A stretch of 64,000 nucleotides of DNA from Paraescarpia echinospica (GCA_020002185.1 CM034539.1:32678128-32742127), one strand, 5' to 3'; positions 21,111 through 34,339 are shown, counted from the stretch's first letter. The notes: generated from the sequence alone by a model not told the origin. Translations and numbers: made by a program.

Positions 21111-24100
21111 ACCGTAAACAAAAACTTGACGCAACGTCAAACTTGAAGTCGACTCCACATATCGGCGTCTAGGAAAATTTATGTGCATAAACATATAGAG
21201 GATTGAGGACATTCACAGCTAACAGAGAAGATACACATACCTAAAACAAAGCCAAAACTGTTAAATAAATACAATTTATTTCATCGCGACAAGCTCGGCA
21301 CAGCGTCTGGATGCATCACTGAAGTTGTCAACATGCGATTCGTACATCTTTTAGAAACTCCTCGTATGTGCAGACGAGTATTTCAAACAAAATTGTCTGT
21401 ATACGAGTATGTTCATAAGAGATCGAGCTGTCACATTGCATAGTTATGTTCCAATTAGTGAAACTATTTACGTAACTAATAATGCGGCGTTTGTGAATAC
21501 GCCAAATTTCCAATTCTCGAGTGCGAACGCCGCGTCGAACCGCAAACCTGCGGTTGACCTTTGAATTCACCGCAGAAGGTGTGTCGCAGCATTCAATAAC
21601 TTGGAGTAACTTGTTGCCGTTGCGCTCAGACTGGAAGTCACGTTGCGCTTAATTGCGTTAGCTAAAGGTGCCTAATGACTTGTATGTTGCCATCTCGCAG
21701 TCGATGACGCAACGTTCTTGATTTCTGATCCACGAATGTGGAACACAAACAAAAAGATGACGAAATAAAGACAAACTCTTGCCTGCGGAAATAAAGACAA
21801 CCTCTTGCCTTGTAACTTTTAAAAAGACTTTTTAAAACACATCGTTTCCAGGTTGCTTACACTAAGCAAGCACCAATAGGCAGTTGATTATATAAATGTT
21901 ATTCCTTGTTCTTTACATGTCTATTATCATTATATATTTAGTGGTTATCTTTATGTAACTTATTATTTGTATATTACCATACATTTTAACTAATTAATTA
22001 TCATTGATTTTACGTAACTGATTGATTTTGTGCACGTAATGTTAAGTATTTTATCCACATCTGATTGGATTTATCTAGATAGGTGCTGAGTAAGTGTTCT
22101 TCTTCTTCATCTTATTATTATTATTATTATTGTGGACAAAGGAAGAATTCCAAGGCAACTGTTACACCGTGATTTGGTACACAGTAGCAGTAGACATTAC
22201 GCTCCAAGAAGAGATACAAGGACAACCTCAAGGCGAATCTGAAATGCGCAAATCTTCAGCCTCGACAATTGAGAAAAGAGGCTAATGACAGGGCAAATTG
22301 GCGAGCACTGTCCATGAGAGCAAGAACAAACTTTGAGGATAACCATCGCCAACCACTCGCTGCAGCACGTTAGAAGCGTCACGTAGTGAGGGCTGCATCA
22401 TTCCCTTCCCAGTCTACTGTTGTTCCATATCCAACCTCCAACCGCCTGTGACATCGGACTTTGGTCAGTTGAATGCACTGCCTTCCTCGGCTGACGAGAG
22501 AGTATCAAGAGGCATAACATAATATGCGTAATAACCATTTATAGTAATTTTGATGTGTTGTTAGTAACACCCTTTTCCGTGTACTGCATGCATTACTATC
22601 CTCTCTCACTCCGTTAGTCCAGTTCTTTAAAGTCGCTGTTTTGCATTTCAGGTGACGGTAAGACGAATCACAAGACGATGCCGAATGCTCATTGACCAAA
22701 ACATCTCAACACATCCAGTATATGTACTACAACAAAACAGTAGGATCAGGAGACCCCTCTAAGTATCTACGTAATATGCGGCGCAGGAGAGTAACGCAAC
22801 AGAAATAATGAGGTTTCGTCGAGGTTTCGACGACGCGTGTGAATGCGCACGTCCGACAATAATCAGCCTTTTATAATCAACTGTCGCCATATTTACTCAA
22901 TCTACACCATGTTGTTTCTGATCGACGTGGATGTTCTTGCTGTTCTAAAGTGATCGTGTGTTTGTGAGCCGTTTCACGTGGAGTAGTGTGAACGAACGGC
23001 TGTGTGTGGCGATATAGCCGCACAGTCCGTGTCTCGCATCATCAATGGTGTAGTTGAATGAGTGAATGTGTACGTTAAGTTCGACGGTTTACAAATTATA
23101 CTGGCGTGTCACTCATCAGCTGATTACTTGAAGTGTTTACATAGACGCGCGCACACTGATGTTCGTCGCGCATGCGCACATTCGCGTAGGACAGAAAGAA
23201 GTAAACGACAGAGGCGTTATCAGCCGGCGATTGCTGTGCCACGTGGTTGTAGTTGGTAGTTTTGGAATTGTTAATGTTTAGACGTTTTTTGTGTGGGAGG
23301 GAAGAGATACGAAGTGATGTCAAATGTTTCCCAACAAATCTGCTATCTTGATGGCGCATCATTTAAGCAATATGGGCAAAACCTCTGATTATTTGTGTAC
23401 GAAGTCCGAGCTCCGTACAACGTGGACAGTTGGAATGGGTCGATGATATTGAAATATATATATTATAAATATTCAAGGTAATGTGTTTTCTGTAGTTTAA
23501 CTTTATGTTAATAAGAGTTTTAGTGCCTTCATTATTGACTGAATCAAGCCAAGTCCGAACGTTTATTGGTTACGAATAAAAACAGTGTTGTTTATGATAT
23601 CATAATACGAAAAACTAATCAGATCTATGAACATTTGCAAACGTGACTACTCGTTGCTCTGTATGTGTGTGGGCGTTCAATTTATGCAGCAGAGAGTTCA
23701 AATCAATTATTCACTGTTTTCTCGCCATTTATTGGTATCCGATAAAATTGAACGTTAAACACCTTTTACAAACGATTAGTGCGTCCAACTGCTTTACAAA
23801 TTGACATCATTGCGATTTCAATTTGACAAGAGCGCGACGATAAACTGTTGAGTTCTCTGTTTTGAGCTCCCGAAGCTCGTGCTTTCAGCTTTAGAGAAAA
23901 CCACATAAGGTCGGTCACACACGTATTGTATATTAACGGGGACATAACTTACATCCGATATTACCTAAACATTTATTCTCAAAACTGCTAACGCTGAATA
24001 CATGTAATAATGTACTGCTTCAGTAAGACATGTGTATGAACAATTGCATTTGTGCCGTTTTATAATACGTTTGTGTGATACATAAACGTGCCTCTAATTT

Positions 24101-24780
24101 AATAATGTGGTATAGCAACTGATTAGCATACTTGGCATTGTAGAAACACGTCTGTTCTGTGTCCAAAATAGAAAATAATTCCACATTGTCATTAGATGCA
24201 GTGACTGTTTACACTACTAATCTCGGCGTGGAGAAAACAAGAGTTTCCATTCGTTTGTTGTATGCGATGGATTTGTGCCCAGTTTGATCGGCGCTCTTTG
24301 ACCGTAATAACATTACTTCACATTACTTGTAATTAATTCACACACATACACACGCACGCACGCATGCACGCACGCACGGACACACACACACAGACACGGT
24401 AGAGCTTGTTAAGCAGCAGTTGTTAAAATATTTTTAATAATTCACCCACGGAGACGTGCGATAACATAATATGATTTTAATAGTCCTTCCGCCTACTCTG
24501 GTTGTTACGCTTATTTTTCTGTTTGTCTGTGTTTTAATTACCCTGCGTATTATAATAGCTTACTCGGAAACCAAAAAATATTAGTGCTAGTGCGTTGTAT
24601 ATATGTGTGCATGTGTGTATATAGCTAAAGCATTCCAGGCAGGAAACAAGATTACCACGCTTCTCCGGCTGCTCAAGCCGAAATGTTGTTTGCGGAAGTC
24701 TTAGTAAACACGAAATGCTTTCACTGTGTTTCAAATGAACACCAATAAACAGAGTTCTTTATAAGACAGCCTCACTTTGT
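21111..24780. other. Region with no supported gene
   Basis: No coding exon could be supported on either strand. There is an (ATT)n tract near 22,113 and a short CA/ACGC microsatellite at 24,343-24,400. The segment at about 22.8-23.3 kb is richer in CpG and could be a promoter or 5' exon, but nothing decides it. Confidence 0.4.
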
Positions 24781-24799
24781 AGTTTATTAATATCAAAGA

Positions 24800-25645
24800 A
24801 AATATACATCCTTGCTGTAACTGAGACCTGACTTTGACCACATGATATCCCTGTATGTATTGCTGACGTTTCTCCTTTTAGTTACAGCTTTCACCATCGA
24901 CCACGTTCAATCTGCCGTGGTGGTGGTGGTGGCTTTCTAGTATCACAGCAGTTCAAACTTAAATTACACTCCTACCCTGAATACTCCAGTTTTGAATCCA
25001 TCTGTGGTGAAATTTCAGATTCTTCTTTCTCCGCATATTTTGTTTATATCTATCGCCCTCCAATACACCCAGGAAATTTCTTTGAAGACTTTAAGTATCT
25101 GTTGGAAAATGTGGCAATTATTCATTCAGAATTTTACATTCTTGGTGATTTTAAACTTCAATGGGGTATACATTCTACAACTCGTTTGATGATATTCTGG
25201 CATCCTTTAATTTGAAACATAACAAATATTGACCCATAACAAATATTATAAATGCATCACTTTGCTCTGGCTATTTTCCTGATGATTTCAAATACGCCCA
25301 TGTCACTCCACTTCTTAAGAAGTCATCTCTGCCTAAGCAAGACCTAAACAGTTATAGACCCATTTCTAACCTTCGCTTTATTCCAAAATACTAGAAAAAG
25401 GTGTAGCAAGTCGTCAAAGGTCTCACTTTAGTACAACTGTCTTAATTAATGTGTCACAATCAGCACATAGACACTTATAGGTTCACAATGACATTAACTT
25501 GAACATTAATAATAGTAAAGTGACTGCACTAATCTTATTAGATCTCTCTGCCGCTTTTGACACGATTGATCACAACATTCTCATTGAACACTTATTAAAG
25601 GGATTCTTTGTAAGCTAATATACATTCGAGGTGTACCGTATCAAA
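24800..25645 (+). pseudogene. CR1/L2-type LINE fragment (EN and RT pieces)
   Basis: One finds YRPPIHPGNFF and ILGDFNLQW (endonuclease), KYAHVTPLLKKSSL and LNSYRPISNL (RT fingers), and LILLDLSAAFDTIDHNIL (RT palm), with stops and shifts between them. It is abutted at about 25,650 by a different LINE. Confidence 0.65.
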
Positions 25646-25652
25646 ACGTATT

Positions 25653-27043
25653 AATTTCCCATTAGTAACTGATATGCAGTTTGGCTTTATGCCAGGGAAA
25701 GGGACGACAGATGCCATCTTCATCGTGCGACAAATGCAGGAGAAACACCTGGTCAAGAAGAAGAAGCTCTACCTAGCCTTTGTCGACCTGGAAAAGGCGT
25801 TTGACAGGGTACCAAGGAAGGTGATGAGATGGGCCATGAGAAAATCGGGTGTGGAGGAGTGGCTAGTGAAGGCAGTGATGACGTTGTACAGTGAGGCGAA
25901 CACCGTGGTGAGGACAGGGCATGGAGACAGCAGCAGCTTTGAGGTGAAAGTGGGGGTGCACCAGGGCTCAGCATTGAGCCCACTGCTGTTTGCCATTGTG
26001 ATGGACGTGGTGATGAAGGAGGCGAGAGGAGGACTGCCCTGGGAGCTGCTGTATGCAGATGATCTCGTCCTTGTGGCAACGAACAGGGAAGAACTAAGAA
26101 GGAAGCTGGTGGAGTGGCGCACGAGATTGGTGGCCAAAGGACAGAAGGTGAACGCCGGGAAGTCGAAGGTGATGGTCAGCATAGGTGACGGAGGAGTGAT
26201 GTCAGAGTCTGGTGCATGGCCATGTGGAGTCTGTAGCAAGGGTGTAGCCACAAACTCGTTTCAGTGTACATCGTGTACGAAGTGTGTCCACAGGAGATGC
26301 AATGGTGTGAAGGGTAGCCTGCAGGCAGTGAGCGCAACGTTTGTGTGCAAGAGGTGTCGGGGAGAGGTACCACCTGCAGAAGCGACGGAAGAGGGCTTGG
26401 AGGTGGATGGAGAGGTTTACAACAGAGTAGACAACTTCTGCTACCTGGGCGACATGCTAAGTGCGAAGGGTGGGGTGGATGCAGCGGTAACAGCGAGAGT
26501 GAGGTGTGCCTGGCAGAAGTTCAGGGAGTTAACACCCTTCTTGACTTCCAAAGCGCCCCCCTTAAGATGAAGGGCCAGGTGTACACAGCTTGTGTCAGAA
26601 GTTGCCGGTTGTATGGGTGTGAGACGTGGGCCATGAGGACCGACCATGACACGAGGATGGAAAGGGTTGAGATGAGGATGGTGAGATGGGTGTGTGGCGC
26701 ATCACTCAGCGACAGACAGCCCAGTGCAGAGCTTAGAAGAAGAGTAGGAGTGGAGGCGATTGGGGATGTGATCAGAAGAAGCAGGCTGATGTGGTACGGG
26801 CATGTACAGCGAAAGGACGACGAGGACTGGGTGAAGGGCTGTACAAAGTTAGTGGTGGAGGGGACAGCTCCCGTCGGCAGACCAAGGAAGACCTGGCAGA
26901 AATCCGTTTCTGCAGACTTGAATCTGATGTGTATCGACCATCGGGATGCACGGGATCGTGTCAAGTGGAAGAGGGCAATTGGAAGAAAGGCGAACCCAGC
27001 AGAGCCTGGAAACACCGCCTCTAAACGACGATGATGAATTGCT
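25653..27043 (+). mobile_element. 5'-truncated LINE with an internal zinc finger in ORF2
   Basis: The element begins inside the RT domain and ends in a GACGATGATGA tail. It is probably of an RTE-like or related clade. Its ORF2 remnant is described separately. Confidence 0.75.
25674..27034 (+). pseudogene. LINE ORF2: RT, CxxC zinc finger and C-terminal domain, one frameshift
   Basis: RT motifs run in order: FGFMPGKGTTDAIFIVRQMQ, YLAFVDLEKAFDRVP, GVHQGSALSPLLFAIVMD and LLYADDLVLVA, then GKSKVM. A Cys-rich module follows (PCGVCSKGVATNSFQCTSC, KCVHRRC, CKRC). The frame shifts once at about 26,520-26,570. The second frame (to 27,034) then carries QVYTACVRSCRLYGCETWAM, MWYGHVQRKDDEDWVKGCTK and GRPRKTW, the usual RTE-type C-terminus. 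It is close to intact over 1.36 kb, so it is young. Confidence 0.8.
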
Positions 27044-28170
27044 CTGCTACTTATGTCTTGCATGTTTATGCATAATTTGGGTGTTATCTGCGCAAAAAGC
27101 CGATAAACAATTGTGTTTACCCGAATCATTTTGAGCTTGTTGCCACGTGGATGATTAATTCTGCAGCCCGAGTATAATGAATATTCATGCTCGCGTAGTG
27201 AACCACACAAAGACCGTTGACGTCACACACACACACAGCAAACATGTCCGATTCCGAGGTGAGTTGAGTCAAGCAATGGCATTGTAAATAATCAATTCGT
27301 AGACATATGTATATTGACAGCTTTGTTAGTGTAGGAAGCGTACGCATTGTTTATTTATCCTGCTTCCCTATGCCGTCAGCCGAGTAACCTTTTGATTAAA
27401 TATAATTATAACGTCCGCCGACGCCGGCGGCTGCAGTCGGTGTCAGTGGCCGCTGGGATTGTCACTGAGTCTGTCGAGCCTCAACTACAGTAAATAACAT
27501 AGCCGTAGGCAATGATCCCACCTTTCTAGTTAGTAACTGCATTGTCCGGTATTTGACAAGCAGTGAACGAAAATGCACACTAAAATATCAATATATGCAA
27601 CCATAGCAAGAGGATTAACCTGGTCGTGGTTGTAATTGTTTTGCGTAAATCTGGGATTTGGGTATGTGTGTTTACAGGTCTTGCCTTTCCAAATTCCAGT
27701 GAGCCGTTTTTAAAAAGTCCCCGTTTCCCCACTTATTTGAACCGAAACATAAAAATGTGAGATTCGTACGTTCACCGACTGTTTTTAATGCCACAGGTAC
27801 GATTGTTAGTAAACCTGGCGGGCATGTCATCATTCAATGTAAACGTTTTAGGTTTGTTAAAGAGTACACAATAACATATTGCCACGAAATGTTGCGATGC
27901 ACGAATTTTGGACACCAGCAGATCTGCACTCTAGTATACATAAGTTTTTATTCATGAATATATATATTTTTTAATCTAATAATAGAATCAGATCAAGTTG
28001 CGCTGCTTCATATGAACAGCACATTTGATAATAATAGTACTCGCTAAAAACAAATTAAACATTTATTTGACGATGTTACTTTACCGTTACTGTACACGTT
28101 TCACGAGAATGACCCATAATGTATAATTATATACAACATTAATTATTAGAGCAAGAATAAAGGAAAATAT
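27044..28170. other. Region with no firmly supported gene
   Basis: The only coding hint is an ATG followed by four codons and GTGAGT at 27,244-27,258 (see findings). A CpG-rich patch (about 27,410-27,490) lies nearby. Otherwise nothing is recognised. Confidence 0.4.
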
Positions 28171-28354
28171 CAGTGCACTCTGGATAAGTTCGAACTTCCA
28201 GTAACTCATGATAATACTGATAAGTGAAATGTCTGATAACTAGAAAGTTATTAGAAGGTTCCCTTATTGGGACGTTTGCCCTGTACCGAGGAACATATTG
28301 ACTTAATTTAGCGAAAATTCACTTATATGAGTTCGAGTTATTTGGAGTGCACTG
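28171..28354. mobile_element. pogo/Tigger-like MITE
   Basis: The ends are inverted: CAGTGCACTCTGGATAAGTT on the left and ...AGTTATTTGGAGTGCACTG on the right, with GTTCGAA/TTCGAGT inside. It is 184 bp long without an ORF. TA/AT sits at both borders. Confidence 0.65.
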
Positions 28355-29930
28355 TATATGACCAATGGATACAGGTAATTATGTAGAAGCAAACTAAAAG
28401 TTGGCCAAAGTAATGTATTGGGATTTTTTTTCATTTAGCCAGCTGTACGCTTAGTGATAAGTTCATCACTACGTTTAAAATGGATTTGTGCAATCAATCG
28501 ATTTGTGCATCCAAATGCACATCATCTAGTCATTATGTTGCAAAGTGGGAGTACATAAAACAATTGATGCTTTCTTACGCTCATCATGGTTGGATTGTGC
28601 TCTACAGCATATTCTTCAAAACAATGTGTAACAAGTTTGTGTTAAGTGAACTATACTGGGAGTAGTGTACAAAAAGGTGTCGACAAAATTGGTTTTACAA
28701 TAATTTAGAAAATTCATAAAATATAAATGTTCCACAACATTCAAAATGTTTTAGGGATCTTCTTGAGCCAAATACACCAATGATGACTGAAAACAGTGTT
28801 TTAAAATATGCGTTACTTTTAAAGTTTTGTAATTTTATAACTATTTCCATCATGCAATGGCCATTTTATTTTTTACCGAAACAGATGTTCGACAGAAACA
28901 AATTCAATATCTTACTCTAAATGATGGGCAGAACAAATAATTATTGCACTCCCAGTACAAAATACAATATATTTTAGTACTTTGTCGACACTAATATTAT
29001 GTTCTTTATAGATCTACATTTTTCAAACTAAAATTAAACCTTGTGTAGATAGGAAAGTACATAACCACTTATCGTATTTTAATACCGTAAATTACTTTAG
29101 TGATGTATAATGTATTTATATTGCTTACGGAAATAGCAGCTGGATTTATGGTGCAAATAAAATGGTTTCATTATTAAATGTTTCTCGGCTTCAGTAAATT
29201 TATGTTATCTAAACGTTTAATTAAAACTTCACTTCAAAATGTATAGCCAGATGTACCTAGTGAAAAAGGAACATGATGGTACCATAGTTTTTATATTCCA
29301 ACAAAAACAATGCCAATCATTCAATATGACATCGGCGTCGCCATCGGCATCGTCATCGGGGGCTTCGTGCATGGAGGGTGGTGTGTTTTTTTAAATCAAT
29401 CCGTCTGCATGAACTGTCGCTATGTTCATTCTTCGTTTATTCCATATATTTTCCTTCTTTTCTTTGCTGAATCTGTGACATAAACAGCAGCTGGTCCACG
29501 TTTCATGTTTATAATGTTATTGGTCAGAACTCATTCGCATGGCGGTGGCTAATCCATATACACAAATGTTGATGACATATTTCTTGCATCTATTAACTCG
29601 GCGTAGCTAATCGAAGTCTGACGGACAGTTCCGAATATTCATGAGCGTGCCTTATACGGATCGTGGAGGTGGGCCCAAAGTACAAACTATGTGCGTACGC
29701 GGGGTTGTTTTTTCGATGTAATGTCAGGGTCATTAGTGATTAATAAAACATAATTCTAATGAAATAAAGGCATATAATTACATGAAATAATCACATTAAC
29801 AGGATTACCTAATAATTGCGTGCATTACAAAGAGATAACAATTCTCAAAAAATCCCTTTAAAGTGGTACGGCATATCTGAGACAGTTGTAAGCTGATTTT
29901 CTTCATATCCAACTGATAGATACCAAACTA
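28355..29930. other. AT-rich region with no supported gene
   Basis: No exon-like ORF with a recognisable domain, and no repeat family could be named here. A short (GCATCG)-type imperfect repeat lies at 29,325-29,360. Confidence 0.4.
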
Positions 29931-29934
29931 TAAA

Positions 29935-30065
29935 GTAGAACTGCTGACTTTATTTGGTGTTCCCCAGGGTTCTGTTCTGGGCCTTTGCTTTTTACTCTTT
30001 ACACTACGCCACTAAGCTTTGTAATACAAATACATAACTTGGATCATCATCATTATATCTTTATG
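29935..30065 (+). pseudogene. Short LINE RT fragment
   Basis: TLFGVPQGSVLGLCFLLFTL is the RT 'PQGS..LGP' motif. Only about 100 bp remain; flanking frames are closed. Confidence 0.55.
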
Positions 30066-30861
30066 GGTGCCGACGCTGCATGTTAAACGGATATGAATCG
30101 TGGCTAGTTTGCTGAATAACACAAGGCATATATAAGTTTGTATAAGAGCTTTATATATAAAGCCGACATCATTATGCATGACTATATTATGCAGATTACA
30201 TAATTAAAATCATCATTCATTACCTAGCCAACATGATTATAATATAAATGAGAACAGCAAAGGTGGGGGAACCGACCACACGCAGGTGGAAGGACCCACC
30301 GAATCAGCTAATAACAATTTGAAGGCTTGTGAATGAATATCTATGTACAAATAATCAATAGTGGGGAAAAAACGCAAGGTACCCACCTCGCCCTAAAACC
30401 CCACGTATATATATATATCAATAAATGACACCGCAAATGAGAACAGATGTATGTTTAGTTATTATCATCATACTGCCCTTTACTTAACACACAAAGTAAA
30501 GTAGTGTTGAAACCTAATGATCGTTAACGAATATACAAATTTATAACCCTGTTAGCAAACCGACCTAACCAAAAATATATACCAAAAGTACAGGTGTAGT
30601 AGGGGCTGGAGGGTGGGAAACAAATATTGTATCCATGAATAATTATGGTAAATAACGGTTAGACCAATCCACGAGGAACTAACGAACCCTACTGGTTAAA
30701 TTTTATAGCCAAATTATAACCCAAACAAATATTTATATCCGTAACAGCATAGACAAGATTGCCTTTCCGAGTAAAGTGCGAATGAGGGAGGCCCAACTGT
30801 TGTGGCTGGATGAGCTTTTCACATAGTTAGGTCGGTGTACCATACATTCCAAATATAGGCC

Positions 30862-32261
30862 ACCGCAAATTCTGGAAAGAAATTAAGCACTGTACGAACA
30901 GTAAAGTAAAACTTCCGACAAACATTGATAATATACACGGTGACGTAAACATCGGGTCAATGTGGAAGCATCATTATGAACATTTATTTAATGATGTGGA
31001 GGATAGTCGATGTGATAAAGTTTGTTATGACTGTTCCATTGACAATACAGGAATGACTGTTGGTGCAGTTGAACTGATGGATATTATTAATGGACTCTCA
31101 AAAAATAACTCACCAAGTCTGGACGGTATCAGTGCAGAACATATTAAGTTCGCTGATTCTCAACTCGCTGTGCTTTTGTCTATCCTTGTGTCTTCGATTC
31201 TGGTGCATGGTTATTTACCAAAAGAAATGTCACAGTCTGTTATTTTACCAATTATTAAAGACAAAAATAGACGAGTAAACGACAAAGGGAATTATAGGCC
31301 AATATGTCTATCGAATATATTTTCGAAGATAATAGACACTGTTCTTTTTAACAGAATGAAAATGTACTTGGAAACCACTCCTAATCAATTTGGCTTTAAG
31401 CCTAAACATGGAACGGAGTTATGCGTGTTTGCATTTAAGGAATTATTAAGGTTCTACACTGAACATGGTTCAGCTATGCACGTCGCATTTTTAGATGCAT
31501 CAAAGGCGTTTGATCGTGTCAACCGAAATAAACTTATAACGAAACTAGAACAACGAAATGTACCGAACTATATCTTAAGAATACTCAGCAATGAATTCAA
31601 TAATCAATGTGTATGCATACGATGGGGAAATACCTACTCGGACTTCTTCTCGGTAGGCAATGGTGTTAAGCAAGGTGGGAAGTTATCCCCTTTGCTTTTT
31701 AACATTTATATGGATAATCTGAGTATACAACTGCACAAAAAACAAATCGGTTGTAGTCTTGGTAACATGGTTGTTAATCACCTTATATACGCCGATGATC
31801 TACTTCTGTTTGCACCTTCTGCTAAAGGACTACAAACACTAATAGACATGTGTTAATCATATGGATGTGAGCACGATGTGCAATACAATGCGAGTAAATC
31901 CCTGGTCATGTACTTTGAATCTAGAAAGTCAAATCTGTCTAAAGAAATGACATTAGGAGGAAAGAAGTTAAACTTTGCCACCTCTTGTAAATATCTTGGA
32001 CATGTCATTTCTAATAACTTGTCTGATGAGTCTGACATGCAAGCCAAAGTGAGACTTTTGTATGCCAAGAGTAACATGTTACGTCAAAAGTTTCACTTTT
32101 GTTCAACTGCTGTAAAAAATAAGCTATTTACAGCGTATTTTGGTCATATCTATATGTGTGCGTTATGGGTGAACTTTAGAAAAGTTAATTTTCATCAATT
32201 CATTGTTGCATATAACAACTCTTTCAGGATATTGAACAATTTGCCCATTTACCCGAGCTGA
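30862..32261 (+). pseudogene. LINE A reverse transcriptase, one in-frame stop
   Basis: From about 30,862 the frame reads FWKEIKHCTNSKVKLP..., then DGISAEHIKF, NYRPICLSNIFSKIID, NQFGFKPKHGTELCVFAFKE, VAFLDASKAFDRVN, GVKQGGKLSPLLFNIYMD and LIYADDLLLFAPSA. A TAA at 31,854-31,856 interrupts it, and the same frame resumes (QYNASKSLVMYFESR ... LNNLPIYPS) to 32,261, where the hairpin closes it. The last 60 codons lie after the hairpin (MFATANVSSGKCVIRKAIFS to WVRDLYNF, ending about 32,470). Confidence 0.8.
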
Positions 32262-32326
32262 CATTAGCTGTAGCAAACATGTGGCTAGCGCTACATGTTT
32301 GCTACAGCTAATGTCAGCTCGGGTAA
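32247..32326. repeat. Near-perfect 80-bp hairpin (35-bp stems), left arm
   Basis: TTTACCCGAGCTGACATTAG and the 15 bases after it are repeated exactly in inverse after a 10-nt centre GGCTAGCGCT. The right stem is the true LINE A coding strand (MFATANVSSGK); the left stem is an inverted copy. The mirrored hairpin is at about 47,182-47,261. Confidence 0.9.
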
Positions 32327-32564
32327 ATGTGTAATCAGAAAGGCTATTTTTAGCTTAATGAATAGGATTGACATGTCTTTGAATCCCATTATTTATAGCA
32401 TTAAAACTAGCGACGTGTATTGTACTTCGAAACTGCGGCACCAGTGGGTCCGGGATTTATATAATTTTTAAACATATTGTTCTTATCTATGTATTTTTAT
32501 ATTATTTACATACTTTTATTGATGTATTTGTATATATGGACATCATGATTGTCTGAAATAAATA

Positions 32565-32597
<33 letters not shown>

Positions 32598-32598
<1 letters not shown>

Positions 32599-33632
32599 GG
32601 CTGCAGCAACGCCCACATAAAATGTTGGTTTTATGCTGATGATACTCATATCTACATTTCGTTGGCTATCCCTGATACAAATCTATCCCTTAACCAATTT
32701 AGTGATTGCCTTCATGATATGTTCCACTGGATGACTCACAGCAAGTTAAAATTAAATGCAAATAAAATCATTATTGATCATTATTGATACTCCAATGCAG
32801 CGTAGTAAACCTGATGTTTTTTCCCTATGCGTATTTTTAATCAGCATATCACGCCAGCGACCTCGGTGCGGAATCTAGGAGTGATCGTTTATAGTAATTT
32901 CAATTTCCGACAACACATATCTCAAACGTGTCGCTGCTGTTTTTTATCATATTCGTGATCTTCGCCGTATTCGCTGATATATATCATTTTCTGTTGCTAA
33001 AACCATTACAACAGCGCTTGTTAGCATCAGACTTGACTATTGCAATTCCCTCCTTTATACTATCGCTAGCAACGATATTACAAAACTTCAGCTTGTCCAA
33101 AATTGTCTAGCAGGGGCAGTTACCACATGTCTTCGTTGTTCTCGCTCTGTGCCACTTTTGAAGTCTTTGCATTGGCTTCCTGTACGATATCGTATACTAT
33201 TTAAGATATGTACCATTACATACCAGGCACTGTCCATTAAGCGAACGTCTTATTTGCATTCATTGCTTACTCCTGTAAGAAAACATATCCGGCCTCGATC
33301 ATCTAGCTCTGACCTACTTTTTGTTTTTACAGTCAACACTAACATTGGAACTGGGACTTTTTCTGTTGCTGCACCAACTCTTTGGAATATGCTCCCTCTT
33401 AGCGTTAGATCAGTTGAAAATATTACAAATCTCCGTCGTCATTTAAAAACGTATCTTTTTTACAACCTTGCTTATCCACCATAGCTCCCTAATGCCTTGA
33501 CCCATCTGTTGACAACTGGAATACTGCTTATGGATTTTGAGATTGACCAATCCTTTTGTCTTGATGCACATCTGAGCTTGGTTTTCAAGGATTTAGGCGC
33601 AACAGAAGTTATCTTGTTATTATTATTATTTA
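32598..33632 (+). mobile_element. LINE B: CR1/L2-type 3' fragment, left arm
   Basis: The fragment starts in the RT at WFYADDTHIYISLAIPD, continues through RNLGVIVYSNFNF, and holds an open C-terminal frame at 33,149-33,484 with LKSLHWLPVRYRILFKICTI and FSVAAPTLWNMLPLSVRSVE. It ends GGGCGCAA-like then (ATT)n. A diverged copy is at 7.9-8.3 kb and the mirror copy at 45.9-46.9 kb. Confidence 0.8.
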
Positions 33633-33769
33633 TTAAGAAAACGTTTCCATTGTTTCTAGCCGACTGACGATCATTAACGAATAATCGTAATTTGTATGTT
33701 TTTGAAAAAGATTTTGCAAGCTCGCCAACCAAAGAAATAAGTTCCCGTCGTGACGACTAGAAAATGACG

Positions 33770-34290
33770 TGTAGCCCCCTCTGGGATATCAAATAATTAC
33801 GTACAGAAAAACATCTCACTATAATTGAGCTTATGTTTGTATGTATGTATGGACCCAAAGAGGGTAGTCTAGGGGGCACAAAAACTTCCACTGGCGGCCG
33901 AACAAAATGGTGTAGAAAATATGTCGCTTGCCGCTCCGCCGTAACATCAGCTTCTCCACTGTCTCTGCTCGACTGGTGCCATCGGAAGACGGAGGGGAGG
34001 GATAATGCTGTTGGAAATTTTTCGCCGCAAATTCAGCTTATTGTAAACTTAACGGGGGCACATTTACAAGGGTCATGGGAGGCATGGTCACGTGGGCTCA
34101 TTCAAAACAGTCTAAGGGCACGCCAAATTCCAAAGATCCAAGAGGGCACATGCCATCCAAGCCTCCTCATGGATCCGCCTATGGTATGCAGGAATGTTAG
34201 CGTTTTCCTCAAACGTAAAACGCAACTTAACAATCGCAGGAACCACGTGATGCATATGCTTTAGTTCACAGAGTCAGCTCCATTGAACTG
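33770..34290 (-). repeat. G-rich interspersed repeat, left arm
   Basis: CTAGGGGGCACAAAAACTTC, CTGGCGGCCGAACAAAATGG and GGGGCACATTTACAAGGGTC give several G-runs. It is related to 15,090-15,240. A 143-codon ORF across it is identical in both arms but has no recognisable domain. I regard it as non-coding. Confidence 0.5.
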
Positions 34291-34299
34291 ATCCGAACC

Positions 34300-34308
34300 T
34301 TGTTTTTA

Positions 34309-34339
<31 letters not shown>

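Larger units (their letters stand above)
30862..32597 (+). mobile_element. LINE A: 5'-truncated, left copy
   Basis: It carries an RT ORF and an (ATT)n tail at about 32,567-32,597. It starts upstream of the inverted-duplication border at 31,879 and runs across it, so the left copy is the continuous one. An 80-bp hairpin interrupts its C-terminal coding region. Confidence 0.8.

Noticed and set aside
27244..27258. Calling troponin T from the MSDSE start
   Set aside because: Five codons cannot identify a gene, and no downstream exon was found.
33833..34264. 143-codon ORF, identical in both arms, as a conserved protein
   Set aside because: Identity only reflects the recent duplication. There is no domain and it overlaps a G-rich repeat found elsewhere without the frame.
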